A DNA stretch of 64,000 bases from Antedon mediterranea (lineage: Eukaryota; Echinodermata; Crinoidea; Comatulida; Antedonidae): contig NC_092672.1 of assembly GCF_964355755.1 (NCBI RefSeq), forward strand, positions 2,542,001 to 2,606,000, given 5' to 3'. The notes beneath the pieces were generated by a model, which was given only the letters and a program-made list of their open reading frames with translations, made no database searches and was not told the origin of the DNA. Positions within the stretch are counted from its first letter, which is position 1. Every line of letters begins with the position of its first letter. Positions 45,101-53,416 of the stretch are shown here, piece after piece. The position numbers were made by a program, and so were the translations under genes.

Positions 45101-45775
45101 CGTAGTACTATTTCTATTATTGAAGTTAATAAAGGCATAAATGGTGCTCCGTAGAGAAGTAGAGAATGCTCAGTCGTCAGCAGAATGACGCTCTGAATAA
45201 TACCAGTGATTTGTAAAAGCCGAAGCTCACTGGATATACACAATTTTTAGGAAATAACACTCAATAGGTGGCGCTCGATTACTAAAATGTCTCCCTCTAC
45301 AGACTGCAAAACTTTTATCTTAAAGATATCTTTGCTTTTATTCGGTTTTTTGTTAAGCATGGCGTATCGCAGACGAGAAAAATTTAACTTCACTTGTTTT
45401 CACAGGTAAATTGAAAAGCTGAAATCTAACAACGGTTTAACCATTATTTTGTTGATGTACAATATCATACCTTAAGCAACAAATACTAGGCTATTTCTAT
45501 AATTACTTTGGCCAGCCAGCCTGTCAGCGCACAACATTTCAACAACAACCTCACAAGTCAGCAGAGAACGAGGGAGATCGAGGCAGGCAGCCCAGCCCAG
45601 CCAATCAGGGGACAGGGCCGAGGGCATACTAACTAGTAGTAGCCTAGTCTTAGACATAGTAGTGTAGTAGGTCTGCCTAGCTAATAGCCTTCTGTAGTAC
45701 TGTAGTGCACTGGTGGAGGTCTAGTAAAAGTAGGCCCACCTTCATGTTAGCTACATAAAGATAGAAGAATGCAGT

Positions 45776-46039
45776 TGTTGTGAAAGGGGTCTCACGCTTG
45801 AATATCCTGTCCAGTTTGCTCATTTTCATGTAAATCAGCTGGTTGAAATGCAGGGTTGACCCCACCAGGATAGGCTGGTTATTAGTTTCTTAGGAGAAAC
45901 GGACACAACCGGAATTGACCAAGATATTTGGATTTACTGCTTACGGATACTTGTGTGATTTAGGACAAGCGGGACTGTTAAGGTAAGCCTAGTAGCTTTC
46001 ATTACCAGGCCATTCCAGCACCGACCTAAAATCACAACA
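45776..46039 (+). repeat. 5' LTR, 264 bp, uninterrupted
   Basis: TGTTGTGAAAGGGGTCTCAC...CTAAAATCACAACA. The part up to 45891 matches 50879-50994, and the rest (from AGGAGAAACGG) matches 53417-53565, with only a few differences in total. It contains an AAG|GTAAGC splice donor at 45983, so a 5' leader could be spliced to downstream acceptors. Confidence 0.9.
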
Positions 46040-46040
46040 T

Positions 46041-46055
46041 TGGCGCTGCGAGCAA
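46041..46055 (+). promoter_or_regulatory. Primer-binding site TGGCGCTGCGAGCAA
   Basis: Begins TGG one base after the LTR end, as expected for pairing with the CCA end of a tRNA. The particular tRNA was not identified. Confidence 0.7.
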
Positions 46056-46173
46056 AAGCTCGGAAATCTTTTTTTTTGGTGGGGAGGCGGGTGCCTTGAT
46101 TGCCAGCTGGCATTCTTAACGTGATCGGGTTGATTGCGAGGTATTTCGTCCTCTGCTGAAATTATTAACTTAT

Positions 46174-46964
46174 CGCTGTGGCTAAAGATACGGTACCGTA
46201 TTCTAACTTCTGTTTACTAAAGATACGGTAAAATTGCATTACGTCATAACCAGCCAATGGGGTGCTGGTACTTGTGTGACGTCATCGTATAAGGACTTTG
46301 TGGATTTTTTTTCATATCGCGAAAACAGTGTAGTGATCAACCGCATTTTCTTTATGCTTTATTTATCGCTATTATCGCCGTCGTGTGTGACAAAAACTAA
46401 ATGTAGCCTACGTCTGTTATTATTATTGAAAAGCCATGTTGATTTTAATTCTAAAATACAGAAAACCGTTTTAAAAGAGGCCCAGGCCTACTTACTACGT
46501 ACTATGGTATAACCTCATTATATGAGTTTGTTTGTGTAGGGAAAGCGGATGCCAGGCTGCATGGCCAGCTAGCTGCATATGTGTGCGCTGATTTCTGTGA
46601 CTCGTCAGCCCTGGGGCTACACTGCTGTCTAAATCATAGTATTTAAGGGCCCCTTTATTGTCCGAATTTGCTTGTTGTTTATGGTCACCATTGTAAACAA
46701 AGTTTTTAAAAAATAGAGGCCTAAATAGGCCATTTGGAATCAAAATAAAACCCTCATCTGCAGGGCACACACATCCACGCAGCCTGGCGCCGCCGATAGG
46801 AATTCTCTACAACAGACGCGATATGAACAAAAAATCCCCAAGTCCTTATACGATGACGTCACACACGTACCAGCACCCCATTGGCTGATTATGACGTAAT
46901 CCAATTTTACCGTACCTTTAGTAAACAGAAGTTAGAATACGGTACCGTATCTTTAGCCACGGCG
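46174..46964. mobile_element. 791-bp MITE with ~125-bp TIRs and 9-bp target duplication, nested in the retroelement
   Basis: Long inverted arms: CGCTGTGGCTAAAGATACGG... and ...CCGTATCTTTAGCCACGGCG, with the inner TGACGTCATCGTATAAGGAC present in both arms. The 9-bp direct repeat TTAACTTAT flanks it (46165-46173, 46965-46973), so it is Mutator-like. It has no transposase. It interrupts the untranslated leader of the retroelement and is therefore younger. Confidence 0.88.
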
Positions 46965-46973
46965 TTAACTTAT

Positions 46974-48069
46974 TGTACTTACGGTGCATTTGTTAGTTTA
47001 TTGAAGTTGGTATATTTATTGAAGGTATAACATACCGGTAAAGTTAATCACGCAGTATTGTGGCATTTGGATACTTGCTGATTAGCGTATCGACGGGGTA
47101 GTCGATGCGTACCGGGAGTTGTATTTATTTTGCTATAGTTGAAGTATTAGTGGACAGTTTATTACTATTAGGCCGTATCACCTGGTAGGGTACTAGGCGT
47201 GGCCGTTGAACTGAGTGGCACTGCTAATTTTTAACCTTGATTGTTTTTTATTGATAACATCTTTTTCGTCCGTCAGTCAGGTTTTTCATCTTGAGAAATT
47301 ATATTGGCTGTGCGTATTATTGTGTTAACCTCACAGTGGCATTATCGCTCTCCTTTCTTTGCATCGGGGGAAGGTTTAGTGGTAAGTGTTGTTAAACTGT
47401 ATTGACGTCTTTTTGAATAATCTAGTTGTTTCTCATTGCAGGTTTGCTGGTGAAATATTTTATTATATTTGCATCTCCAACAACCATTTTGCAATATTGT
47501 GTGTGTGTTACTGCATTGACGATATTTTATTCTATTGTTGGGCCTGTAATTTTTATTACGTCTGGCGGTATTTTAATTTGTATCGTACTCTTTGCTTGAT
47601 AACATCTGTTATCTCACACTGCAGCTAGTTTTACCATACTGAAGATCGTAAAGTGTTACTACAACTTTTATTCCGTGCCAGTCTGTTTTCTTCTGGAAAG
47701 CTTGAAGACTGTTCACGTGATTTGTGACTTCAACTTCACACGCTGATTTTCACTGCCTTTCTGTGGAGGGGAGTGGTCTGGTGATCAGTGTTCGTTGAGC
47801 ATTACCAAGATCTGGATTTGAAGTATCGTCATCATTTGAATGCTGTGCAATTGGTGAATGTATCACAAATGTTTTAATAGTTTTATGCCCATTTTGATAT
47901 TCCAGGCATTGGTATTTTATGGCATTTTACATTTCTAGTTTATACACAGTATTCATCTTAAACCGGACAATTACCAGTGGCACAACATACCTTTAGATAC
48001 ATTTTAATGAAAGTCTTTGACCTCTGGCAATACTTTTATACTTTTTAAGTGTATCGTATGTTTTAAAGG
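46974..48069 (+). other. Retroelement leader between PBS and gag
   Basis: About 1.1 kb without a credible ORF. A TTTCTCATTGCAG acceptor-like site at about 47441 could pair with the LTR donor at 45983 to remove most of the leader. No other structure seen. Confidence 0.45.
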
Positions 48070-49239
48070 ATGCCTCATGTTGCAATAAATTTCTGGACAG
48101 AGCCAGATCTTGTCCATCTACTAGGAAAGAGAGCTAGGAAAATTACTGATTGGAGGTCCAGATTTGGAAATATTAGAGCCTGTGACTTAGAATATTTAAC
48201 TGGAATCAAGTGCTCGTTATCCAAAACGACTCGCTGGGATTTCGCACCGAATCCTCAATTAGTGAGTAGTTGGGTTCAGAACACTAGCAATCCTCAGCTG
48301 TTCCATGCAGCACAAGTTCCATTTGGAACTTATTCTGGTGATTTACCTGGTGGTAGTTTCTCATGGAGACACACCAGTACCAACCAACCTAGTTCTGACC
48401 ACAGAGAAAAGACAGATTCAGGTTGTAGGAATACTCACTATAGGTATGCAACCAAAGCAGAATGTCGACCAATATCTGAACTGTTAGCTTTAGACTCTAG
48501 TCTTAATGTACGGGGTCACCATTGCACTAAAGGTAGTAAAACCTCAAAAACTAGATCTGTGTCTAAGCTTTGTAGATTACTGACAGAGGATTGTTTCAGT
48601 GACTCTTCTAGTAGCTCTAGTCTTATGGACTCCAGCTCTAGTAATGATGAGAGTTGTACAAGTGACGAAGATAGTGATCAGGATAGGGCTTATGGTAAAT
48701 ATTCTACGAGTGTTCAATCTAGAAGACGACACTCGCATAGGCATTCCCAACGATCACAAAAACTATTGAGACAAAAAGACATTCCCAAGTCTCTAACTTT
48801 TAATGGCTGGGATGATGACTGGTATCCTGTTAAGAAACGGTTCAGATCTTTCGCAAAGGCGCAGAACCTTACCACCGGGGATAGTAAAAATGCCCTTTTT
48901 TGGTGTATGGAGGGACCTGCGGCGAAGTTCTTAACCAATCTTTTAAGGATGGAGCCAACATTAGACTTCAAAGAGGTGATGGATGTCCTCAGTGTACGTT
49001 TCGGAGACGGTGAGCGGTCTCTGAAACAGGAACGACGCGAAACTATAGAAAAATGGGGACGTAGAGTCATGACGGTAACCGAGAGAGCCTGTAGTGATCT
49101 ACCTAGATCTAGAGTGCAAAAGCTACAGGTGGAATGGTTCTGCACTGGGTGTCACGACAAGGAAGCTGGTGAGTATGTTTCACGGAAACATTGTGCTACT
49201 ATCACAGAGAGCATGGGAGAAAAGTCAGAAATGACTTAA
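48070..49239 (+). CDS. Gag-like protein of the LTR retroelement
   Basis: 389 residues. Residues 1-110 are a unique N-terminal region. Residues 178-205 are a Ser/Asp/Glu-rich tract (DCFSDSSSSSSLMDSSSSND), followed by a basic His/Arg stretch (SRRRHSHRHSQRSQK). Residues ~240-330 match the retrotransposon gag fold (LTFNGWDDDWYPVKKRF, NALFWCMEGPAAKFL, FKEVMDVLSVRFGD). It would form the particle that packages the RNA. No CCHC zinc knuckle is seen. The last 48 nt overlap the next ORF in the -1 frame, so frameshifting or a degenerate junction is possible. Confidence 0.85.
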   Translation: MPHVAINFWTEPDLVHLLGKRARKITDWRSRFGNIRACDLEYLTGIKCSLSKTTRWDFAPNPQLVSSWVQNTSNPQLFHAAQVPFGTYSGDLPGGSFSWRHTSTNQPSSDHREKTDSGCRNTHYRYATKAECRPISELLALDSSLNVRGHHCTKGSKTSKTRSVSKLCRLLTEDCFSDSSSSSSLMDSSSSNDESCTSDEDSDQDRAYGKYSTSVQSRRRHSHRHSQRSQKLLRQKDIPKSLTFNGWDDDWYPVKKRFRSFAKAQNLTTGDSKNALFWCMEGPAAKFLTNLLRMEPTLDFKEVMDVLSVRFGDGERSLKQERRETIEKWGRRVMTVTERACSDLPRSRVQKLQVEWFCTGCHDKEAGEYVSRKHCATITESMGEKSEMT

Positions 49240-50471
49240 TGCCCCGTACTAGGTCTATGACTTATACTCTCTGTAGCTCAACCCATCATCACATATCATC
49301 ACACGAAGATGAAGCCGAAAACCATTATCAAGCTTCTGAAATCTGGAGTAGGCCGAAAGCGGAGTCATCAATTGGAGAAGAGGACGTGCCCAATGGGAGA
49401 TCTCTTACCATGATGAAGGCTGCAGGGCGGCAAGGTAAAAACAGACTTCCTGGCACATCCGATGAACTCCAACTTTTGCCATCTTACTCTTCACCAACAT
49501 CGGACATGCTTCCTGTAGCAGACCCATGTATTACCATGGAACAACTAGAGACCACAAAACGAGGGTGCATTTTACCCACTGGTGAAATGCCTAACCTTGT
49601 CACACCAACAAGTGAATTGACAAGAAAGAAGAAAAGTCAAGAATCGGTGTCAAAATCTGCCCGTGCTAATCTGGATTTCCCAGTGGTTGACTCATGGTCG
49701 GCTAGCATTTCGGGTCAGGAAAAGACACATACAGCACACACCACAGCTCTTGACTTCACAGTGGTTGAATCATGTTTAGCCACCCTTGTTGAAGACCTAG
49801 AAGAGAGGATTAAGGTACCAGTGCCTGATTTCCCAGTGGTTAATACAGGGGAGAAGCCAGGCAAAACTAAACCCGATGGTACCAAAGAACCACGTAGACG
49901 ACGGCAACTACCCACCATTCCGGTAGAGTGGCCTGAACCAACATGGAGTCCACAAACTCCAGAACAAAACAGACGATGGCCGCAACTACCTACCAATCTG
50001 GTAGATAAGCCTGAACTACCTCGACGAAGACGGAGATTACCTACCGTTCCGAAAGAAAGACAAACTGTGGTATCCGCTCTTTCTGTTGCTGATATCCGAT
50101 CTGCCAGTATTGGAGTCTGTAACACTCCAGTGACTTCGGTCACAACTGGATCTGATCGGACTAGTTGTAAACAGGCTGCGAAAGATGTGGGGTCGACTAC
50201 AGTGGAGGTTACTACCGTATCGACAGACCAACCCCAGGTTAGAATGGTAACTGAAGTACCCTCTGAACACAAGGTAAGTATGCTTTGTCTTTCTGGTACA
50301 GAGTTTACGGTGACATCTTCCTTTCCTATCAGAAAGCAAGCCCGTAGCTCTCAACGGTTACATTCTTGGCTACTCACCCCGACTAGACCTGGGGTTCTAC
50401 ACAGCAGGGCTGAGAGAGTAGACCCCAAGCTAGCTGGGACGATTCCGTGGGATCCAGGAGGTGAAACTTAA
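49191..50471 (+). CDS. Second retroelement ORF, Pro/Arg-rich, function unknown
   Basis: 426 residues in the -1 frame relative to gag. I recognise no catalytic domain: no DTG/DSG protease, YxDD or DDE motif. It holds three spaced copies of a DFPVV(D/E/N) word and three copies of an R-R-x-x-L-P-T-(I/V)-P unit with intervening WPEP/KPELP prolines. An AAG|GTAAGT donor at 50274 lies in frame inside it and could fuse its N-terminal 361 codons to the PHD exon at 51006, which is in the same phase. It may be a residual spacer of a deleted pol polyprotein or a genuine accessory protein. Confidence 0.65.
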   Translation: MCYYHREHGRKVRNDLMPRTRSMTYTLCSSTHHHISSHEDEAENHYQASEIWSRPKAESSIGEEDVPNGRSLTMMKAAGRQGKNRLPGTSDELQLLPSYSSPTSDMLPVADPCITMEQLETTKRGCILPTGEMPNLVTPTSELTRKKKSQESVSKSARANLDFPVVDSWSASISGQEKTHTAHTTALDFTVVESCLATLVEDLEERIKVPVPDFPVVNTGEKPGKTKPDGTKEPRRRRQLPTIPVEWPEPTWSPQTPEQNRRWPQLPTNLVDKPELPRRRRRLPTVPKERQTVVSALSVADIRSASIGVCNTPVTSVTTGSDRTSCKQAAKDVGSTTVEVTTVSTDQPQVRMVTEVPSEHKVSMLCLSGTEFTVTSSFPIRKQARSSQRLHSWLLTPTRPGVLHSRAERVDPKLAGTIPWDPGGET

Positions 50472-50863
50472 TGGATGCTGTCACTTCTGACTGCGCTTTC
50501 TGAGTGTAGTCTACAAGAATCTTGACGGAATCAAACTGGAATTGTGCCCATGACGACGGAGCAGTTGAGTTGACTCGTTTCTACTGGAAACCTCAACTTA
50601 ACTCACATCAATATCAACCTGCCAAATGGTTGCATTACTTTTGCTCGTGGCAATGTGATGTACATTTGTTGAACTCAGGTTGATCTTGGAAGTTGCTGCG
50701 GATGGTAAGTATAGTGATGCAGGAGCTGATATCTGTACATCAGTATGCCTCCTGAGCTTCACACTTACCATGATGATGTAGAAGAAGACGTACAATACCC
50801 ACATTTCAGGGAGTTTCCCCGGTATATTCAAGCTAGTGTGAGAAAGGTGGAATGCTTCCCTTT
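50472..50863 (+). other. Retroelement region between ORF2 and the polypurine tract
   Basis: No long ORF. A short frame at 50745-50936 (PPELHTYHDDVEEDVQYPHF) runs into the LTR and may be the tail of a deleted gene. Stop codons occur in all frames. Confidence 0.4.
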
Positions 50864-50878
50864 TAGAATGGGGAGGTG
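50864..50878 (+). promoter_or_regulatory. Polypurine tract
   Basis: Purine-rich AGAATGGGGAGG immediately upstream of the second TGTTGTGA, the usual primer for plus-strand DNA synthesis. It fixes the left end of the 3' LTR at 50879. Confidence 0.65.
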
Positions 50879-50994
50879 TGTTGTGAAAGGGGTCTCACGC
50901 TTGAATATCCTGTCCAGTTTGCTCATTTGCATGTAAATCAGCTGGTTGAAATGCAGGGTTGACCCCACCAGGATAGGCTGGTTATTTAGTTCTT
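50879..50994 (+). repeat. 3' LTR, left part
   Basis: Matches 45776-45891 of the 5' LTR with few differences. One difference creates the octamer ATTTGCAT at 50925-50932 (5' LTR: ATTTTCAT). It ends abruptly at TTAGTTCTT, where the 5' LTR continues into AGGAGAAAC. Confidence 0.9.
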
Positions 50995-51005
50995 GTTTTT
51001 TTCAG

Positions 51006-51266
51006 GTGCAGCTGAGAAATAAGACGGTGGTTTTAAATCATGACAAGCTGGCCGATTTTAATTTACCTCCTCTTTCTTCACCTACAGATCCGGATGCAGG
51101 ACCGTTGTATTGTCTATGTCGCCAGCCCTGGGCCGGCTTGTTTATGATACAATGTGACTATTGCAAGGTGTGGTACCACGGTGCATGTGTGAATATTGCA
51201 CTATCTGAGGCCTGGGACATTGACTTATATCGATGTGCGGACTGCAAGTCCTCAGTTAACAATTAA
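51006..51266 (+). CDS. PHD-finger exon inside the 3' LTR
   Basis: A TTTTTTTCAG acceptor precedes it. The open frame continues upstream to 50946 but the conserved part starts after the acceptor. Complete C4HC3 zinc ligands: YCLC, IQCDYC, WYHGACV, YRCADC. The aromatic WYHG and the ending IDLYRC resemble KDM7/PHF8-type PHD fingers, which bind histone H3 trimethylated at lysine 4 (known for that family; binding here is inferred). It stops at TAA 51264-51266. It joins in phase with the ORF2 donor at 50274. A reader domain in a mobile element could bias integration to active promoters. Confidence 0.8.
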   Translation: MQLRNKTVVLNHDKLADFNLPPLSSPTDPDAGPLYCLCRQPWAGLFMIQCDYCKVWYHGACVNIALSEAWDIDLYRCADCKSSVNN

Positions 51267-51299
51267 GTACTCACGTTTACCTTCTCTTCTTCCTCAGAT

Positions 51300-51938
51300 A
51301 TGGATCAGTTACCGTTTGCTGACGGAAGTGATACGGAGATTTCCGAGATGGAGGAGGATGTGCTCTTGGCTAGTCCGGGGGTACAGGAGGAACTGACGGT
51401 GGCTGGGAATACGGGAGGGGCTTGCCCGGCGGCGAGCACCCCAGCCAAGGGGAAACCGATCTGCCATCTGATGACCCCGAAAGAAGAGGCAGCGGCTGGG
51501 GATACGAGAGGGGCTTGCCCGGTGGCGAGCACCCCAGCCGAGCGGAAACTAAAATGCCATCTGGGATGTGGTCCAGTGAGCAACATACGGGTCCACGTCA
51601 CGAAGACGCATGCCCCGGCATGTTTCCGGCCACTGGAACGGAGTTCTTGGCGGAGGGCACGAGTGCAGTGGCGGGCACTCACCAGTTTGGCAGCGGAGGG
51701 CCTTGGTAAAGGCAGAACACCAGAGGACCTGAGATGTCTCCTGAACGCCCAGCACCTTATGGGGGATGGCACTGATGTCCTACCTCCGGATAGGAAAACT
51801 CGTAGTGCCATCCTTATGCTGACACGGGTGAATTGGGGGAAAGAGGCCCCCGCCTCTCACGATAGCTCCGGTTATCAGTCACCCGTCGGCTCTCATACAC
51901 TGGCGCTGTGTGATCGCTCTCATCGCCTCTTTTGGTGA
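51300..51938 (+). CDS. GC-rich ORF with internal duplication and C2H2-like motif
   Basis: 212 residues, starting just after a CTTCTTCCTCAG acceptor (51286-51297). Residues ~38-80 contain two tandem copies of a GACP(A/V)ASTPA unit ending in CHL. The second runs into CHLGCG-x7-VHVTKTH, a plausible C2H2 zinc finger (Cys-x3-Cys-x8-His-x4-His). The C-terminus ends just where the TatD-like frame opens (overlap 51910-51938, different frame), so a one-base indel or an unrecognised intron probably separates two parts of one protein. Confidence 0.6.
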   Translation: MDQLPFADGSDTEISEMEEDVLLASPGVQEELTVAGNTGGACPAASTPAKGKPICHLMTPKEEAAAGDTRGACPVASTPAERKLKCHLGCGPVSNIRVHVTKTHAPACFRPLERSSWRRARVQWRALTSLAAEGLGKGRTPEDLRCLLNAQHLMGDGTDVLPPDRKTRSAILMLTRVNWGKEAPASHDSSGYQSPVGSHTLALCDRSHRLFW

Positions 51939-52980
51939 GGAGTTGGTGAAGGAGTGTGGTCGTCGGGCTGAGGAGGAGGAGCCGGCAGTGGACCAGATCG
52001 CCAAAAAGTCGACAAAGAGAAGGGCGGCAGAGGGAGAACATGGAGAGCGACCGACCAAGCGCGATGCCCCGGCACCAAAGGATGGTAGATCAGTGGCGGC
52101 GCCACCGATTGTGCGGGGTACATCGGCTTCGCTTGGTTCGGCACCCAAAGTGTTCGATGCTTGTTTTCACCTGGACCGGTTGCAGAGGGACCTGCAGCTT
52201 TCCAGACGAGCGGACCTCTGGGACGTGGAGCGAGCGGTGCGGGTGAGGAGTGGAACACAGCCTGTGGAAGTGGTAGGCGAGATTGCCCTGTTTGGCGATC
52301 CAACCACTTACCCCACCGAGCGGGAGATTGGTGGACTGGCGAGGAACGGCTGTGCGGTGGGCTTGGGAGTGGCTCCTGGCTGCTCGCCGACAACGGTCCA
52401 ATTCGATAGGCTCCTGGCCTTAGCCCGAACTCGAGATGTTCGAGTAATCGGGAGAGTGGGATTGGACCATTCGGCCCCGCCTACAGATTGGCCGAGACAA
52501 GATCTGCTGCTAAAGAGGGTGTTGGGTCGTTGCTTGGACGGCCGCCACCACCGCATCCTGTGTCTTGAAGTCTCTGGAGTTCAAGGCGATGTCGCTGGGG
52601 AGGAGTGCCACTATCGCGTCTTGGACATCTTGCGTCTAAGTCGTGTGTCGAAGGAACAGCGTCTGCTTCTGGCAGACTACGCTTCCACGGAAGCCGTAGC
52701 CACCGCCTACCTTCGACATTTCCCCAGGACATACTTTAGCGTGACCAGTCGAGTGACGGGCTTTACGGCCGATCAACGCAAGGGCCTGCGTTTCATCGCT
52801 ACCAATGAAGATCGGCGATTGCTGATGGGGTCCAACGGACCGGATTATCCTCCTGCCGGATACCCAGTTGGAGCACCTCATCTGCTGTGGGCGACCGCCG
52901 TCGCCGTGGGACAGGTGCTCGACCGGAGCCCCAGGCAGGTCACTGATCTGACATGGAAGAACGGTCGAGATCTCCTTTGA
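51910..52980 (+). CDS. TatD-like protein with substituted metal-ligand positions
   Basis: 356-residue frame opening without its own ATG (first codon GTG, frame open from 51832). An N-terminal charged region (EEEEPAVDQIAKKSTKRR) precedes a TatD DNase-like domain at about residues 80-356: DACFHLD at the usual DxHxHLD site, VGLGVAP at the HP position, RVIGRVGLD for the usual (I)GE(I/C)GLD, YFSVTSRVTGF, LLMGSNGPDYPP for the usual ETDAPY(L)P, and a final VTDLTWKNGRDL typical of the family end. The first His, the Glu, both later His residues and the Asp are replaced. It is therefore probably a non-catalytic member. Metal-independent activity or a binding role cannot be excluded. Confidence 0.72.
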   Translation: MIALIASFGEELVKECGRRAEEEEPAVDQIAKKSTKRRAAEGEHGERPTKRDAPAPKDGRSVAAPPIVRGTSASLGSAPKVFDACFHLDRLQRDLQLSRRADLWDVERAVRVRSGTQPVEVVGEIALFGDPTTYPTEREIGGLARNGCAVGLGVAPGCSPTTVQFDRLLALARTRDVRVIGRVGLDHSAPPTDWPRQDLLLKRVLGRCLDGRHHRILCLEVSGVQGDVAGEECHYRVLDILRLSRVSKEQRLLLADYASTEAVATAYLRHFPRTYFSVTSRVTGFTADQRKGLRFIATNEDRRLLMGSNGPDYPPAGYPVGAPHLLWATAVAVGQVLDRSPRQVTDLTWKNGRDLL

Positions 52981-53416
52981 GCCCCTGGCTCACCCACAAC
53001 CAGAAGTTTTCAGTTTTCCAGAAGTTTTCCGTTTCAAAAGAACATGGTTCTGTTTTACATTTATTTTCATTTATATCTTTCAGGTATCTAGGGAAGCGGA
53101 GGACGGTGCTACAGGCATGTCCCACGGCTAGTGACTACCTGAAGGGATCGTTGGAAGCGGTCTACATAGCTACGGGTATTGGGTATTTTTTCACGTACGA
53201 AAATCACCCGGTTTACCCCCGAGGTGGATCCAGGACGGGGTGCCCGCTTTTCAAACACGGGAGGAGTGTTGTGAACGGCGCCCGCTGGGTAAACAGACCA
53301 CCCCGCCGACCGAACGAGGGCGTCGCCCCGATAGCTTGATTTGCATACAGGGGGTATGCAAATGTTAACGTGGGACCTTGACGCCGCCCGAGCTGGTCTA
53401 TTCGAAGCAGGAACCA
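52981..53416 (+). other. 3' tail of the PHD/TatD block
   Basis: Contains a duplicated CCAGAAGTTTTC (at about 53001 and 53018), an acceptor-like TATATCTTTCAG at 53072-53083 and an open frame to 53339 without recognised domain. It ends with a perfect hairpin at 53339-53363 just before the LTR resumes. Confidence 0.45.
53339..53363. repeat. Perfect 10-bp inverted repeat around octamer ATTTGCAT
   Basis: ATTTGCATAC, loop AGGGG, GTATGCAAAT. Both arms contain the octamer recognised by POU-family factors. The same octamer occurs in the left part of the 3' LTR (50925-50932). A regulatory role is inferred only. Confidence 0.6.

Larger units (their letters stand above)
43665..45775. other. Intergenic region upstream of the xylosyltransferase-like gene
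   Basis: Includes the probable promoter side of the minus-strand gene (TATATATC-type sequence at about 43690 on the minus strand), a MITE at 44253, an ATTCAAAACATTTC simple repeat at 44465-44620, a ~97-bp tandem repeat at 44725-45100 and unique sequence. No exon found. Confidence 0.5.

Noticed and set aside
48714-49145. Minus-strand ORF opposite gag
   Set aside because: Shadow of the gag reading frame, with no domain and no start context.
49715-50354. Two minus-strand ORFs opposite the second retroelement ORF
   Set aside because: Composition mirrors the plus-strand frame; no recognisable domain.
51305-52881. Several long minus-strand and alternate-frame ORFs over the PHD/TatD block
   Set aside because: High GC lowers stop frequency in all frames; only the plus-strand frames carry domain motifs.
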